DNA from: Mobilisporobacter senegalensis
GTDB taxonomy: Bacteria; Bacillota; Clostridia; Lachnospirales; Lachnospiraceae
Direction of reading: 5' to 3'
Assembly: GCF_003752155.1 (NCBI RefSeq)
Contig: NZ_RJVG01000012.1
Span: 1-64,000 of the forward strand
DNA: 64,000 bases
Shown here: one piece after another, positions 54,076 to 63,324 of the stretch
Layout of the letters: the number at the start of each line of letters is the position of its first letter
Numbering within the stretch: the first letter of the stretch is position 1
Notes under the pieces: model-generated
What the model was told of the DNA's origin: nothing
Database searches by the model: none
What the model saw: only the letters and a program-made list of their open reading frames with translations
Translations under genes and position numbers: made by a program

Positions 54076-55542
54076 TTAAGTACCGCAATAGGTTTTATAA
54101 CATTTGCCGGACACCTCAGGTAACTTGGCATACTCTGCATGTTCTGGCAAATGTCCATAGGGGTTTGAAAGAACATGAAGCAGTCGTTCCATCACGCTGT
54201 AATCTCCTTTCTCGGCAGCTTCCAGCGCCTCTTCTACTCTATGATTCCGAGGGATTACTCCAGGATTACTGTCACTCATTAGCTGCTTTGAAATTTCTTT
54301 CGTTTCTTTCTGTCTTCCCATTCTTGCCTGCCATAATTGATACCATTGTGAAAATTCCTCTGTATTATATAATACTGTTTCTTCCATTTTATCATGAGTC
54401 AGGGCGCAAAAGATATTGGTGTAATCTGCACTATATTTCTGCATCATATTAAGAAGAGACTGGATAAGCACTTCATCCTCCCTCTCTTCATTGAATATGC
54501 CCAGTTTTTCTCTCATTCCTTTCATCCAATACTTGTGATATAACTCATTAAATTTAGATATCTCAATCTCAGCCAAATGAATGGCTTCTTCTTCGTTTTC
54601 ATGAAGCAATGGCAATAGTGTTTCGGCAAATCTGGCCAGATTCCACGCGCCGATACTTGGCTGATTTCCATAGGCATAACGGCCTTTACTGTCGATGGAA
54701 CTAAATACGGTTGCAGGATCATAGATATCCATGAAAGCACAAGGACCATAATCAATTGTTTCTCCACTTATAGCCATATTGTCCGTATTCATTACTCCAT
54801 GCACAAATCCAACCAGCTGCCATTTTGCTATAAGGAAAGCCTGCCGTCTGATTGCTTCTCTCAATAAGGTAAGATAAGGATTTGCCCCATGATGACTGTC
54901 TGGATAATGTCTTTGTAATGTATAATCTGCCAGATTTCGTAATTCATCAGTACTGCACCAATTGGAAACATATTGAAAGGTACCAACGCGAATATGGCTG
55001 GCTGCTACACGTGCAAGAATTGCACCAGGCTGCATCGTTTCTCTGATTACCGTTTCACCTGTTGATACTACAGCAAGACTACGGGTTGTAGGAATTCCCA
55101 GGGCATACATCGCTTCACTGATAATGTATTCCCTTAACATTGGTCCAAGAACTGCTCTTCCATCGCCACCACGTGAATATGGTGTTCTGCCGGAACCCTT
55201 AAGTTGAATATCAAATCGTTCACCTTTAGGTGTAATCTGTTCCCCAAGTAAAATCGCCCTGCCATCTCCTAACATAGTAAAATATCCGTATTGATGCCCT
55301 GCATAGGCTTGGGCAAGAGGAGCCGCTCCGGCAGGAATCTGATTTCCAGCAAATATGGCTGCTCCGTCACTGCTTCGCAATTCCTGGATATTCAATCCTA
55401 AGGATGCAGCTAATGTATCATTAAGAGTAATTAATTCCGGCCCTTTTACTGGTGATGGTTTCAGACTGGTAAAAAAAGATTTGGGAAGACGGGCATAACT
55501 ATTGTCAAAATTCCAGCTTGTTTCTATTTTTCTCTCATTCAT
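54076..55542 (-). CDS. selO: Protein adenylyltransferase SelO (YdiU)
   Basis: About 488 aa pseudokinase that transfers AMP to protein Ser/Thr/Tyr. Motifs: [53 protein letters not shown] and DYGPCAFMD. The C terminus ends CGT, a Cys in the third-last position where vertebrate SelO has selenocysteine. Start at the ATG at 55542 after AAAGGAG. Roles in redox stress are known for the family. Confidence 0.92.
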   Translation of the reverse strand: MNERKIETSWNFDNSYARLPKSFFTSLKPSPVKGPELITLNDTLAASLGLNIQELRSSDGAAIFAGNQIPAGAAPLAQAYAGHQYGYFTMLGDGRAILLGEQITPKGERFDIQLKGSGRTPYSRGGDGRAVLGPMLREYIISEAMYALGIPTTRSLAVVSTGETVIRETMQPGAILARVAASHIRVGTFQYVSNWCSTDELRNLADYTLQRHYPDSHHGANPYLTLLREAIRRQAFLIAKWQLVGFVHGVMNTDNMAISGETIDYGPCAFMDIYDPATVFSSIDSKGRYAYGNQPSIGAWNLARFAETLLPLLHENEEEAIHLAEIEISKFNELYHKYWMKGMREKLGIFNEEREDEVLIQSLLNMMQKYSADYTNIFCALTHDKMEETVLYNTEEFSQWYQLWQARMGRQKETKEISKQLMSDSNPGVIPRNHRVEEALEAAEKGDYSVMERLLHVLSNPYGHLPEHAEYAKLPEVSGKCYKTYCGT

Positions 55543-55592
55543 TGTGTCTCCTTTCCTATTTCCCATTTGGGCTGCTATTTATTTTCATATTT

Positions 55593-55623
55593 AAAAAAAC
55601 ATCATAGGTACTCTATGATGTTT
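55593..55623 (-). terminator. Terminator between the 78-aa gene and selO
   Basis: AAACATCATAG-loop-CTATGATGTTT followed by TTTT on the minus strand. Confidence 0.75.
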
Positions 55624-55712
55624 CTCATTTACCAGCTCAATTTTGAAAAAATATCACCCTGCTAGTGTCTGCCTGATACCAATTATTATACTATTATTTG
55701 CCTATGTTTTTG

Positions 55713-55949
55713 TTACATGCTGCCAAATAAATCTGATAATTCTTTAAATAATTTAGTATCCGATTCCGTAAGTTTCAAATTACAGCTTAAAGTCTTACCT
55801 GATCTGGTAGTTACGTTCATTTCAAATATTGTTCCTTCTTCTATTCCATTCTTATGCACTGCCTCAAGAAATTTAGGGAATTTAGGGTGATTTTTTGTGA
55901 ATGCATCCCATAAACTTTTTAATTTAAATAATTTTGCTGGATTTATCAT
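55713..55949 (-). CDS. Small 78-aa protein, unknown
   Basis: ATG at 55949 after AAAGGAGAA, 13 nt after the stop of the upstream VOC-AHSA1 gene, so one operon. The product (MINPAKLFKLKSLWDAF, FPKFLEAVHKNGIEEGTIFE) is a short helix followed by beta strands, without signal or metal motif. Lachnospiraceae carry many similar small proteins; no function is known. Confidence 0.65.
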   Translation of the reverse strand: MINPAKLFKLKSLWDAFTKNHPKFPKFLEAVHKNGIEEGTIFEMNVTTRSGKTLSCNLKLTESDTKLFKELSDLFGSM

Positions 55950-55962
55950 AATGTATTCTCCT

Positions 55963-57159
55963 TTAATTTTGCTCTGTATATTTTTTAAAATTATCCAAAA
56001 TCGCCTGCCAGCCTTCCTGCTGCACCTGGATGGAATTCGCCTCTTCCGGATCGAATGTTTCAATGATTTTAGTTTTCTCATCTTCACTTATGAAAGTACT
56101 TTTTACCTTTCTGCCATCAACAAGTACATAGGAAATGACTTCATGTAATTTCATCTCATCGTAAGTACCGCTAAAATCAAAGTCACCGGATGCGCTATTC
56201 CATTTTTTTATATGTTCTGGCTTTGTCCAATACTCCCATACTTTTTCGATTGGAGCATTGATGGTAGTTTGTATCGTTATTTTTGCATACGCTTTTTTTA
56301 ATTCAGAGATATCAAATTTTTTCATTTTAAGAAATGCCTTTGTAACATTAGCTAATCTTAAATCATCCTTCTCGTTCATCATATCATTCATTATTGTTGG
56401 TGTAATCTGCCAGGACAATCCATATCTATCCTTTAACCATCCGCATTGCTCTGCCTCAGGATATGCAGATAACTTGTCCCAATAGTAGTCTATTTCTTCC
56501 TGGGTATCACAATTTACAACAAATGATATTGCCTCATTAAAAGTAAAATCATAGTCATGTGGGCTATCCATAGCTATAAATGTTTGATTTTCTAATATAA
56601 ATTCTCCATTCTCCACCGTATTAGCTCTATTCACAGTATCACTTTCATTGTATCTTAGGATATTATTAATTTTTGAGTGTTTAAATATAGAGGTATAGAA
56701 TTGAATCGCTTCTTCTGCTTTCCCACTTTGTTCCCCAACAAACGTTACTACTGGTGTTATTTTTTGTTCTATCACCATTTCATCCTTATGGATTATTTGC
56801 CAGAAAAGTCCATATTTATCCATTACCCAGCCAAATTTCCTGCTAAAGTTATATGTTTCTAGAGGTATGAGAACTGAGCCATTTTCTACAAATTTATCCC
56901 AGAGTAATTCTGCCTCATTCGTAGAATTACAAGCAACAAGAAATGATACAGCCGGAGTGAATTTAAAAAAGGGACCGGCTGATATTAACATGAATTCCTG
57001 CCCTTCCAGTTCAATTGTAAGCAGTTCTGCTGTCCCTGATGGTGTATCATTTAAGATTGTCGTATTCTTAATCCTGGAATTTTTAAATAAAGACATATAG
57101 AAATCTGCAGCTTCCCTGGCTTCTTTGTCGTACCATAAATGTGGAATGATTTTTTGCAT
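55963..57159 (-). CDS. VOC-VOC-AHSA1 fusion protein
   Basis: 398 aa. Two PhnB/VOC modules (about 1-125 starting IIPHLWYDKEAREAADFY, and 133-255 starting ITPVVTFVG), each with WxMDKYG/LKDRYGLSWQ ends. An AHSA1/SRPBCC module follows (about 295-398, TINAPIEKVWEYWTKPEHIKKW ... GWQAILDNFKKY). The AHSA1 part jumps from KKWNSASGD to FDFSGTYDE, about 30-35 residues shorter in its middle than the family. Function unknown; PhnB-like domains rarely have proven activities. Confidence 0.75.
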   Translation of the reverse strand: MQKIIPHLWYDKEAREAADFYMSLFKNSRIKNTTILNDTPSGTAELLTIELEGQEFMLISAGPFFKFTPAVSFLVACNSTNEAELLWDKFVENGSVLIPLETYNFSRKFGWVMDKYGLFWQIIHKDEMVIEQKITPVVTFVGEQSGKAEEAIQFYTSIFKHSKINNILRYNESDTVNRANTVENGEFILENQTFIAMDSPHDYDFTFNEAISFVVNCDTQEEIDYYWDKLSAYPEAEQCGWLKDRYGLSWQITPTIMNDMMNEKDDLRLANVTKAFLKMKKFDISELKKAYAKITIQTTINAPIEKVWEYWTKPEHIKKWNSASGDFDFSGTYDEMKLHEVISYVLVDGRKVKSTFISEDEKTKIIETFDPEEANSIQVQQEGWQAILDNFKKYTEQN

Positions 57160-57276
57160 ATGAATCCCTCCTTAATTCAAACTAATATTTTTATTCTATT
57201 CTAAAATCATAATTTAATACAGTCATTATTGGCTTTTATATTAATTATTAAGTCCAATATAACATTCCAAATAGCT

Positions 57277-57858
57277 TTATTGACGTTGCTTATATAATCC
57301 AAATCCAGCTCCACATATCCCGCCTATAATATGAGCTGCGTGTGCAATACCGTCTTCCATGCCGGCTCCATCCAGCACTTCACCCCCCAGATATATAATA
57401 GTGACCAATATAAGAGTGATAGGAATTTTTCCATCCTTTACACCTGCTGCTGACGATAATACTATCATCATGAATACGATTCCGCTGGCTCCTAATAAGA
57501 CGCTGGCAGGATAAAATATTATATAAAAAAGACCAGAGATCACTGCAGTAATCCCTATCATTTTTATAAATGATTTTGTACCATATTTCTCTTCCAGCAT
57601 GGGCCCTAAAACTAAAAATAATACCATATTACTTGAAAAATGGCTCCAGTTTGCATGCCCTAATACATGTCCAAACAATCTGATATAAGTAAATGGACTC
57701 GCCCAGGAAGATTTATATGCGCAGAAGAACATACTTGTTGTAACTCCCTGTGTTGCATATCCTAATATAAGTGCAACCAGCGATATTAATGCAAATGTCA
57801 GTGTTGCAGGTGAGTTATATTGTAATATTCCTATACCTTTTTTTGTATGTTTCATCAT
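57277..57858 (-). CDS. Rhomboid-family intramembrane serine protease
   Basis: 193 aa, six hydrophobic segments. HANWSHFSSNM matches the family HxxxN region, LLGASGIVF carries the GxSG catalytic Ser, and GIAHAAHIIGG the His. No extra soluble domain. Substrate unknown. Confidence 0.85.
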   Translation of the reverse strand: MMKHTKKGIGILQYNSPATLTFALISLVALILGYATQGVTTSMFFCAYKSSWASPFTYIRLFGHVLGHANWSHFSSNMVLFLVLGPMLEEKYGTKSFIKMIGITAVISGLFYIIFYPASVLLGASGIVFMMIVLSSAAGVKDGKIPITLILVTIIYLGGEVLDGAGMEDGIAHAAHIIGGICGAGFGLYKQRQ

Positions 57859-57884
57859 AACACTCCGTTTTATTTATAAATTTT

Positions 57885-57976
57885 TATTATACCATAAACA
57901 AAAAAAGTTTATGATCCCGCGGACAATTTTGCCCTTGCAAGCAAGCAAAATTCCCTTCGCGAGTATTATACCATAT
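57885..57976. repeat. Palindromic repeat, copy 1
   Basis: About 92 bp nearly identical to 58036-58126. Contains nested complementary parts: CATAAAC/GTTTATG, AATTTTGC/GCAAAATT, TTGC-AA-GCAA and CGCG at both sides. The repeat begins and ends with TATTATA. Looks like a mobile palindromic unit or a structured RNA. Confidence 0.7.
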
Positions 57977-58035
57977 CTACTAAATTCGAAAACACCTCAT
58001 TAAGTGGATAGGCATATATTCTCACTAAGTGTTCA

Positions 58036-58126
58036 TATTATACCATAAACAAAAAACGTTTATGGTCCCGCGAGCAATTTTGCCCTTGCAAGCAAGCAAA
58101 ATTCCCTTCGCGAGTATTATATCATA
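58036..58126. repeat. Palindromic repeat, copy 2
   Basis: Same unit in the same orientation, about 60 bp after copy 1. The CATAAAC/GTTTATG arms pair here as well, with compensating change ATGG against CCAT. The spacer (57977-58035) is unremarkable AT-rich DNA with a short CACTTAAT-like imperfect repeat. Confidence 0.7.
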
Positions 58127-58262
58127 CATATTATGGATAAAATAGGTTTTAAATTGTCTTAAACAAGTTGAGTTAGTACAAGAGATTGATAATCTTAAAG
58201 AAATACAGTATACTATTTGGTGATGTAAATGTATTTTATTAAAAATTTTGGAGGTGGTATCC

Positions 58263-58700
58263 ATGCAAATGGAGCAATTACAAAAAGATATGATAGCCGC
58301 TATGAAAGCGAAAGACAAGGTACGTAAAGATGCAATTTCTTCTTTGGTGTCTGGGGTCAAAAAAGTTGCAATCGATGAAGGCTGCCGCGATAACATTACA
58401 GAAGAATTGGTAGACCGTGTTATCTTAAAAGAAATGAAAACTGTAAAAGAGCAAATTGATACTTGTCCGGAGGAACGTGGAGATTTAAGACAAGGTTATC
58501 AGGCAACTTTTGAGATTATTAAGGAGTATGCACCTGCCATGATGTCTGAAGAAGATGTTAAAATCTATATTGCAGACAAGTTCCCGGAGGCAGTAGCTAC
58601 TAAAAATAAAGGTCAGATCATGAAACTTGTCATGGCAGAGTTAAAAGGAAAAGCAGATGGCAAGGTAATTAATCAAGTGGTCGGAGAGTTATGTAAATAA
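58263..58700 (+). CDS. GatB/YqeY domain protein
   Basis: About 145 aa with the YqeY fold: QKDMIAAMKAKDKVRKDAIS and the C-terminal GQIMKLVMAELKGKADGKVI. Related to the tail domain of amidotransferase GatB that touches tRNA. Start ATG at 58263 after GGAGGTGG. Free-standing YqeY is thought to act on misacylated tRNA or ribosome function, unproven. Confidence 0.88.
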   Translation: MQMEQLQKDMIAAMKAKDKVRKDAISSLVSGVKKVAIDEGCRDNITEELVDRVILKEMKTVKEQIDTCPEERGDLRQGYQATFEIIKEYAPAMMSEEDVKIYIADKFPEAVATKNKGQIMKLVMAELKGKADGKVINQVVGELCK

Positions 58701-58728
58701 ACTTTTATCAATAAATCCCCTGATAAGA

Positions 58729-58766
58729 AGTTATCTTAAGAATCTAACCTTAAGGTAACTTTTTTC
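58729..58766 (+). terminator. Terminator after the yqeY gene
   Basis: AGTTA-T-CTTAAG pairs with CTTAAG-G-TAACT and is followed by TTTTTT. Confidence 0.8.
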
Positions 58767-58790
58767 ACGATCACTTCAAGTGCAGTTTTC

Positions 58791-59663
58791 TTAGAGATTT
58801 CCTACGATTTTTTGGGAATATGCTATAAACTTTTTAATGATCGAGGATATCTCTGCATCTTTTCTCAAAGCAATTCCAAGTTCACGAACTGCTGCAGGTG
58901 CTAAGGGCAGAGCAACAATATTGCTGCTATTCCCCTTTAGAACAAGTTCCGAGAGCATACTTACTCCCCAGCCTCCTTCTACCATAGCAATAATAGCCGG
59001 ATCGTCAAGGGAGGTTTCTTTAATCTGTGGTTTTACATTATTACCGTTTATGACCCGCATAATATCGATACTAAAACCATAGGAAGGCATTAGAAATTGC
59101 TTCCCTTCATATTCTGTTACCGGGAAATAGTCTTTCCCTTCCGTATCATAATCACCTGGGAGAATAGCCAGCATGGGATCATATTTTAATGATATCCATT
59201 TAAAATTAGAATTTGCCTGATAGCTTCCAAATGTCATATGAACCTTACCGCTTTCCAGTAAATTATAAGTATCGGCAACTCCTCCATTAAATATTTCTAC
59301 ATTAATATTAGGATACTCCTTTGTAAATCCCATAACTATTGACGGAAGCCATTGAACGGCAATACTTGTAAATGCGCTTATACGTATCGTTCCATTCTCC
59401 TCAGCATTTATTTGATTGATCTCACAAGTCAGCTTTTTATCTGCCGCTATGATCTCTTTGACAGCAGGCATGATCCGCTCACCATTGGTTGTCAGCCGTA
59501 TACCATAATGACCACGTTTAAGAATTGGGAATCCCACTTCTTTCTCTAAACTATTCATCATATGAGTCAGTCCGGATTGAGTATATCCTAAATTCTCGCA
59601 GGCCTGTGAAAAGCTTCCGATTTCTAAAACCTTTAAAAGTATTTCCAGTTTTTTTATATCCAT
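58791..59663 (-). CDS. LysR-family regulator
   Basis: About 290 aa, ATG at 59663 after GAAAGGG. The N-terminal HTH (ILLKVLEIGSFSQACENLGYTQSGLTHMMNSLE) and substrate-binding domain (GTIRISAFTSIAVQWLPSIV) are typical. Divergently transcribed from brnQ, so control of that transporter gene is likely but inferred. Confidence 0.88.
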   Translation of the reverse strand: MDIKKLEILLKVLEIGSFSQACENLGYTQSGLTHMMNSLEKEVGFPILKRGHYGIRLTTNGERIMPAVKEIIAADKKLTCEINQINAEENGTIRISAFTSIAVQWLPSIVMGFTKEYPNINVEIFNGGVADTYNLLESGKVHMTFGSYQANSNFKWISLKYDPMLAILPGDYDTEGKDYFPVTEYEGKQFLMPSYGFSIDIMRVINGNNVKPQIKETSLDDPAIIAMVEGGWGVSMLSELVLKGNSSNIVALPLAPAAVRELGIALRKDAEISSIIKKFIAYSQKIVGNL

Positions 59664-59698
59664 ATTATGTCCCTTTCTCCTTCCACGCATATATGATA

Positions 59699-59750
59699 CT
59701 CAGGTAATTGGGAAACTCCAAAATATTTATTAGTTTCCCAATTACCTGAG
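59699..59750. repeat. 19-bp perfect inverted repeat between lysR and brnQ
   Basis: CTCAGGTAATTGGGAAACT and its exact complement with a 14-nt spacer, in the divergent control region. Lacks a T-run, so regulation (operator or mRNA hairpin) is as likely as termination. Confidence 0.55.
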
Positions 59751-59820
59751 ATAAATATATTTATGCAATTAAGTAATTGAATGTATTAGAAAATGTAATA
59801 CATATATTATATATCGTCGC

Positions 59821-59848
59821 TTAACATTTTGAAAGGATATCGTATAAT
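59821..59848 (+). promoter_or_regulatory. brnQ promoter
   Basis: TTAACA - 16 bp - TATAAT, about 75 nt before the start of brnQ. A small inverted repeat GGTTA-AAG-TAACC (59872-59884) lies in the leader. Confidence 0.5.
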
Positions 59849-59924
59849 AAAATAGTATTTCACGAAAAACGGTTAAAGTAACCTTTTAGATAGAATACTA
59901 ATATTATTTACTGGAGGATTTCGG

Positions 59925-61295
59925 ATGCAGAAAAAATTACTTTTAAAAGATTATATTTATTTAGCTTCCATGCTATTTGGCTTGTTCTTTGGTGCAGGAA
60001 ATTTAATTTTTCCTGTTTTTATGGGACAAATGGCAGGAGCAAATGTATGGCCGGCAACAATGGGTTTTTTAATTACAGGTGTAGGTTTGCCATTACTTGG
60101 TATTGTTGCAATGGGTATCTCCCACAGTGATGGTCTTTATGAAATGGGAAGCAGGGTACATCCTAAATATAGTGTCTTTTTAACATGTGTGCTGTATTTA
60201 ACAATTGGTCCTTTTTTTGCCATACCAAGAACTGCAACCGTATCTTTTGAAGTGGGCATCGCACCAATGCTGTCTGGAAATACCACTAAGATAAGTCTCG
60301 CAATTTTTTCTTTTTTATTCTTCGCTGCAGTTTTATGGTTCTCTCTCAGACCATCCAATATTTTGACCTGGGTAGGAAAAATTTTAAATCCCATTTTTTT
60401 AGTTTCTTTGGGTATATTAGTTATTACAGCCCTTATAAATCCCATCGGTTCTGTGTCCCAGATACCCGTTGCAGACGGATTCGTTAGTAACGGCCTCTTT
60501 AAAGGTTTTTTAGAGGGTTATAATACAATGGATGCATTGGCATCTTTGGCTTTTGGGATTGTCATTATCAAAGTGATTCGTAATTTAGGAGTTGAAAATC
60601 CAAATACAGTTGCTGCTGACACTGTAAAATCAGGATTTTTCAGTATGTCCATTATGGCTTTAATATATATTTCCCTTACATTGATAGGAGCACAAAGCCG
60701 TGGTCTTTATGACATTTCTTCAAATGGTGGTGAAGCTTTATCCATAATATCAAAACATTATTTTGGGAACGTTGGTTCAATTATTCTTGCTGTCACTATG
60801 ATTTTTGCCTGTATGAAGACGGCAATTGGATTAATCACATCTTGCAGCGAAACTTTTACAGAACTTTTTCCAAATTCCTTCGGGTATAAATACTATGCCA
60901 TTGCCTTTTGTGTTTTATCATTTGGTATTGCAAACTTTGGACTGAATAATATTATTTCTTTCTCCATTCCAGTCCTGATGTTTTTATATCCTCTTGCAAT
61001 CACATTAATATTACTTAGTCTGTTTCATAAATTTTTTAAGGGAGCCCGCTGCATTTATCAATCCGTTACTATTTTTACCATATTGGCAGCTATCTTCGAT
61101 TTTATAAAAGCCCTTCCTGATCCTGTTAAGAATTCCCTTCATCTGGACGGACTCATCTCTATGGCATCTAAGTATCTGCCTTATTACAACATAGGTCTGG
61201 GCTGGGTTATCCCTTCACTCATAGGACTTATAATCGGAATTATCATATATCACTCTACTTTTAGGAAAACTTATAATAATATGGTTGAAGACTAA
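59925..61295 (+). CDS. brnQ: Branched-chain amino acid transporter BrnQ
   Basis: 456 aa, 12 hydrophobic segments; FGLFFGAGNLIFPVFMGQMAG near the start and the conserved TIGPFFAIPRTATVSFEVGI, both diagnostic of the LIVCS family. Na+- or H+-coupled uptake of Leu, Ile and Val. ATG after GGAGG. Confidence 0.92.
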   Translation: MQKKLLLKDYIYLASMLFGLFFGAGNLIFPVFMGQMAGANVWPATMGFLITGVGLPLLGIVAMGISHSDGLYEMGSRVHPKYSVFLTCVLYLTIGPFFAIPRTATVSFEVGIAPMLSGNTTKISLAIFSFLFFAAVLWFSLRPSNILTWVGKILNPIFLVSLGILVITALINPIGSVSQIPVADGFVSNGLFKGFLEGYNTMDALASLAFGIVIIKVIRNLGVENPNTVAADTVKSGFFSMSIMALIYISLTLIGAQSRGLYDISSNGGEALSIISKHYFGNVGSIILAVTMIFACMKTAIGLITSCSETFTELFPNSFGYKYYAIAFCVLSFGIANFGLNNIISFSIPVLMFLYPLAITLILLSLFHKFFKGARCIYQSVTIFTILAAIFDFIKALPDPVKNSLHLDGLISMASKYLPYYNIGLGWVIPSLIGLIIGIIIYHSTFRKTYNNMVED

Positions 61296-61310
61296 AAACA
61301 GGATACGATA

Positions 61311-61513
61311 TTAAAAAAGGGCTTTTGCAAAAAGATAAGATTCTCTGTATATAAGAAGAACTTTATATTTCATAGATAATTTGTGCGATGTATGTGCGAA
61401 AAGCGGCAAGATAGAGAATGCCGCTGTCTTTCGCACGATGGAGCACAAATTTCGAGAAATATAAAGTTCTTCTAAATTCCAGAAAAATATATTTTGCAAA
61501 AGTCCCTTTTTAA
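61311..61513. repeat. 203-bp nested palindromic element
   Basis: Outer arms 61311-61332 and 61492-61513 begin and end with TTAA and pair apart from one base and one indel (GGGCTTTTGCAAAA opposite TTTTGCAAAAGTCCC). Inside lie AGAAGAACTTTATATTTC with its complement (18 bp), AATTTGTGC/GCACAAATT, GTGCGAAA/TTTCGCAC and the central AGCGGC/GCCGCT. The whole folds into one long hairpin with few interruptions. It contains no gene; a 70-codon minus-strand frame over it is a by-product. It resembles a MITE-like element. Confidence 0.7.
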
Positions 61514-61516
61514 TTA

Positions 61517-61834
61517 TTAACAATTCCCTTTCCCATCAATGGAACAAGCATTTGCAGTCTGTTCTACATCAGGTTTTTTCATATTAATATAGTCATAGAT
61601 TTCAAATGTTTTTCTTCCATCCTCTAGTATGAAAAATGGAATCCCAATTTTCCCATTATCTATAATCGGCGTAAACATTGCCTCATGGTCACGATAACTT
61701 AAAAATTCTTTTAATGTTTTTGTATCTTTTGTTATATTCCTGTAATCTAATTCTATATCATTGCAGTTCATTAATATTTCTTTGTCTTTTATACAATCCG
61801 GACATATTTCAGAACCATACATAACTATTTTCAT
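61517..61834 (-). CDS. Glutaredoxin-like protein
   Basis: 105 aa thioredoxin-fold protein with active-site CPDC (ICPDCIKDKE), the cis-Pro in GIPFF and a C-terminal Cys tail ACSIDGKGNC. Likely thiol-disulfide exchange. The extra C-terminal Cys pair may be a resolving couple or metal site. Encoded 55 nt downstream of the Bcp gene, so co-expressed and a possible reductant for it. Confidence 0.75.
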   Translation of the reverse strand: MKIVMYGSEICPDCIKDKEILMNCNDIELDYRNITKDTKTLKEFLSYRDHEAMFTPIIDNGKIGIPFFILEDGRKTFEIYDYINMKKPDVEQTANACSIDGKGNC

Positions 61835-61889
61835 AATATTCCTTTATCCTCCTTATTCTTTCGTACCTGGAAAGATATCTTTTTATTCC

Positions 61890-62345
61890 CTAGCCTAAAT
61901 ACTCTAATATTTCAGCTACATTCGTATCCGGTTTGGCCTTAGGGAACACCTTTTCAATAACACCATTTTCATCTATGATATACGTTGCTCTGGCAACCCC
62001 CATATAAGCCTTCCCATACAGCTTCTTTTCCTGCCAGACATCATATGCTTTGATTGCAACCAATTCTGGATCCGATGCCAGTATAAAAGGGAGATTATAC
62101 TTATCTGCAAACTTTTGATGAGATTTTATACTATCTTTACTTACACCAATCACTACAATATCTTTCTTTTTAAATTCTTCAAAGCTGCTTGCAAATGCAC
62201 ATGCTTGTTTTGTACAACCTGGAGTATCATCCTTAGGATAAAAGTAAAGTACTATTTTCTTACCCATATAATCGGATCGTTTTATTTCATTCCCGTCTTT
62301 ATCATTTAAAATAAATTCCGGTGCTTTTATTCCTGCTTCTAACAT
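61890..62345 (-). CDS. bcp: Thiol peroxidase Bcp (atypical 2-Cys peroxiredoxin)
   Basis: 151 aa with FYPKDDTPGCTKQACAF: the peroxidatic Cys in TPGC and the resolving Cys five residues later. Then FILASDPELVAIKAYDVW and ATYIIDENG. Reduces hydroperoxides using thioredoxin-like reductants. AAAGGGG precedes the start. Confidence 0.92.
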   Translation of the reverse strand: MLEAGIKAPEFILNDKDGNEIKRSDYMGKKIVLYFYPKDDTPGCTKQACAFASSFEEFKKKDIVVIGVSKDSIKSHQKFADKYNLPFILASDPELVAIKAYDVWQEKKLYGKAYMGVARATYIIDENGVIEKVFPKAKPDTNVAEILEYLG

Positions 62346-62442
62346 AATTTCTGCCCCTTTCTCTTTATGACAATTATTTTTTACTGATCTGTTTTACGAC
62401 CTGTCTCTATATTACCATAAATAGATTTTATTTTCATATATT

Positions 62443-63309
62443 TTATTCATTGTAACCGACAATATCACATAAATGAAATACTCTGTTCAAAGAATGGTTT
62501 TGTATGCCATTTATAATTCTTACAGCGTAATCATTACTAATATTTAAAAAGTATGTTTCCATTTCCCTGTTTCCATGATAACCTATTCCAAACAGATCAG
62601 AAATCAGCTTTCGAATTTTTTCTTCTGCTTTTTCTTTCCTATCATTCTCAAAATAGCTCTGTATAAAATTAATATCATTCTTTTGAAGTTCTAATTTCCC
62701 CACCGGCTTTTCCACTATCATGCATCCTAGCGCAGTTAATAGTACTTCATTGCTGATATTGTCACAGTATAGATTTTGGTAATCGTCAACAATTCTTTCA
62801 AGTAGATTTTTAACATCAATCCTATGAAATGCATTTAAAAATTCCCACTCTATTTTAATATTGCATAAATATTGATAAATGGCATTTACGCCGCACAGGG
62901 CATTGATTGGTATTACAGTGGGATAATCGAGTGTAAGAATATGATTCTGAGGATTGAATTTAGGATCATACATTACAAAAAACTTAGGAATTGCTGTTAT
63001 AATAGTATCCCTGCATATTCTACATTGAAAATCACAAAAATCCTCTAATATACTTTCATATATCTCTTTTGCTTTATATACTTTTTCAACGATCAGATCA
63101 TACCCCCGCCTATATGCAGTCTGGGCATCCATTTTCTCATTTGCTGCTAATCCATTCCCACCATTATTGTAGCACTCTTCTATGCAATACAAAACAGCAC
63201 CCATAAGCACTCTGGCTGTTTCATATGTGACAGAGCTGCTTTCATTTGATGTGTATTTCCTGGTAAGTTCTTCAACAAGCGGTAAAAGTTCTTCCATACT
63301 ATATTCCAT
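62443..63309 (-). CDS. DUF6179-like protein, unknown
   Basis: 288 aa, mainly helical, no signal or membrane segment, GGAGGG before the ATG. Features: ARVLMGAVLYCIEECYNN, AYRRGYDLIVEKVYKAKEIY, DYPTVIPINALCGVNAIYQYL. I recall the pair with the next gene as neighbours in Lachnospiraceae, under the names DUF6179 and DUF6323, but the assignment is from memory. Fifteen nt after its partner gene. Confidence 0.6.
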   Translation of the reverse strand: MEYSMEELLPLVEELTRKYTSNESSSVTYETARVLMGAVLYCIEECYNNGGNGLAANEKMDAQTAYRRGYDLIVEKVYKAKEIYESILEDFCDFQCRICRDTIITAIPKFFVMYDPKFNPQNHILTLDYPTVIPINALCGVNAIYQYLCNIKIEWEFLNAFHRIDVKNLLERIVDDYQNLYCDNISNEVLLTALGCMIVEKPVGKLELQKNDINFIQSYFENDRKEKAEEKIRKLISDLFGIGYHGNREMETYFLNISNDYAVRIINGIQNHSLNRVFHLCDIVGYNE

Positions 63310-63324
63310 ATGCCCTCCACTAAA

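Noticed and set aside
57885-58126. CRISPR array
   Set aside because: Only two copies, each palindromic and about 91 bp, with one 60-bp spacer and no cas genes in the window.
59751-59924. T-box riboswitch before brnQ
   Set aside because: Leader is only about 75 nt, with no specifier loop, T-box sequence or terminator/antiterminator pair.
61311-61523. 70-codon minus-strand ORF
   Set aside because: It spans the 203-bp nested palindrome, has no Shine-Dalgarno and low-complexity product.
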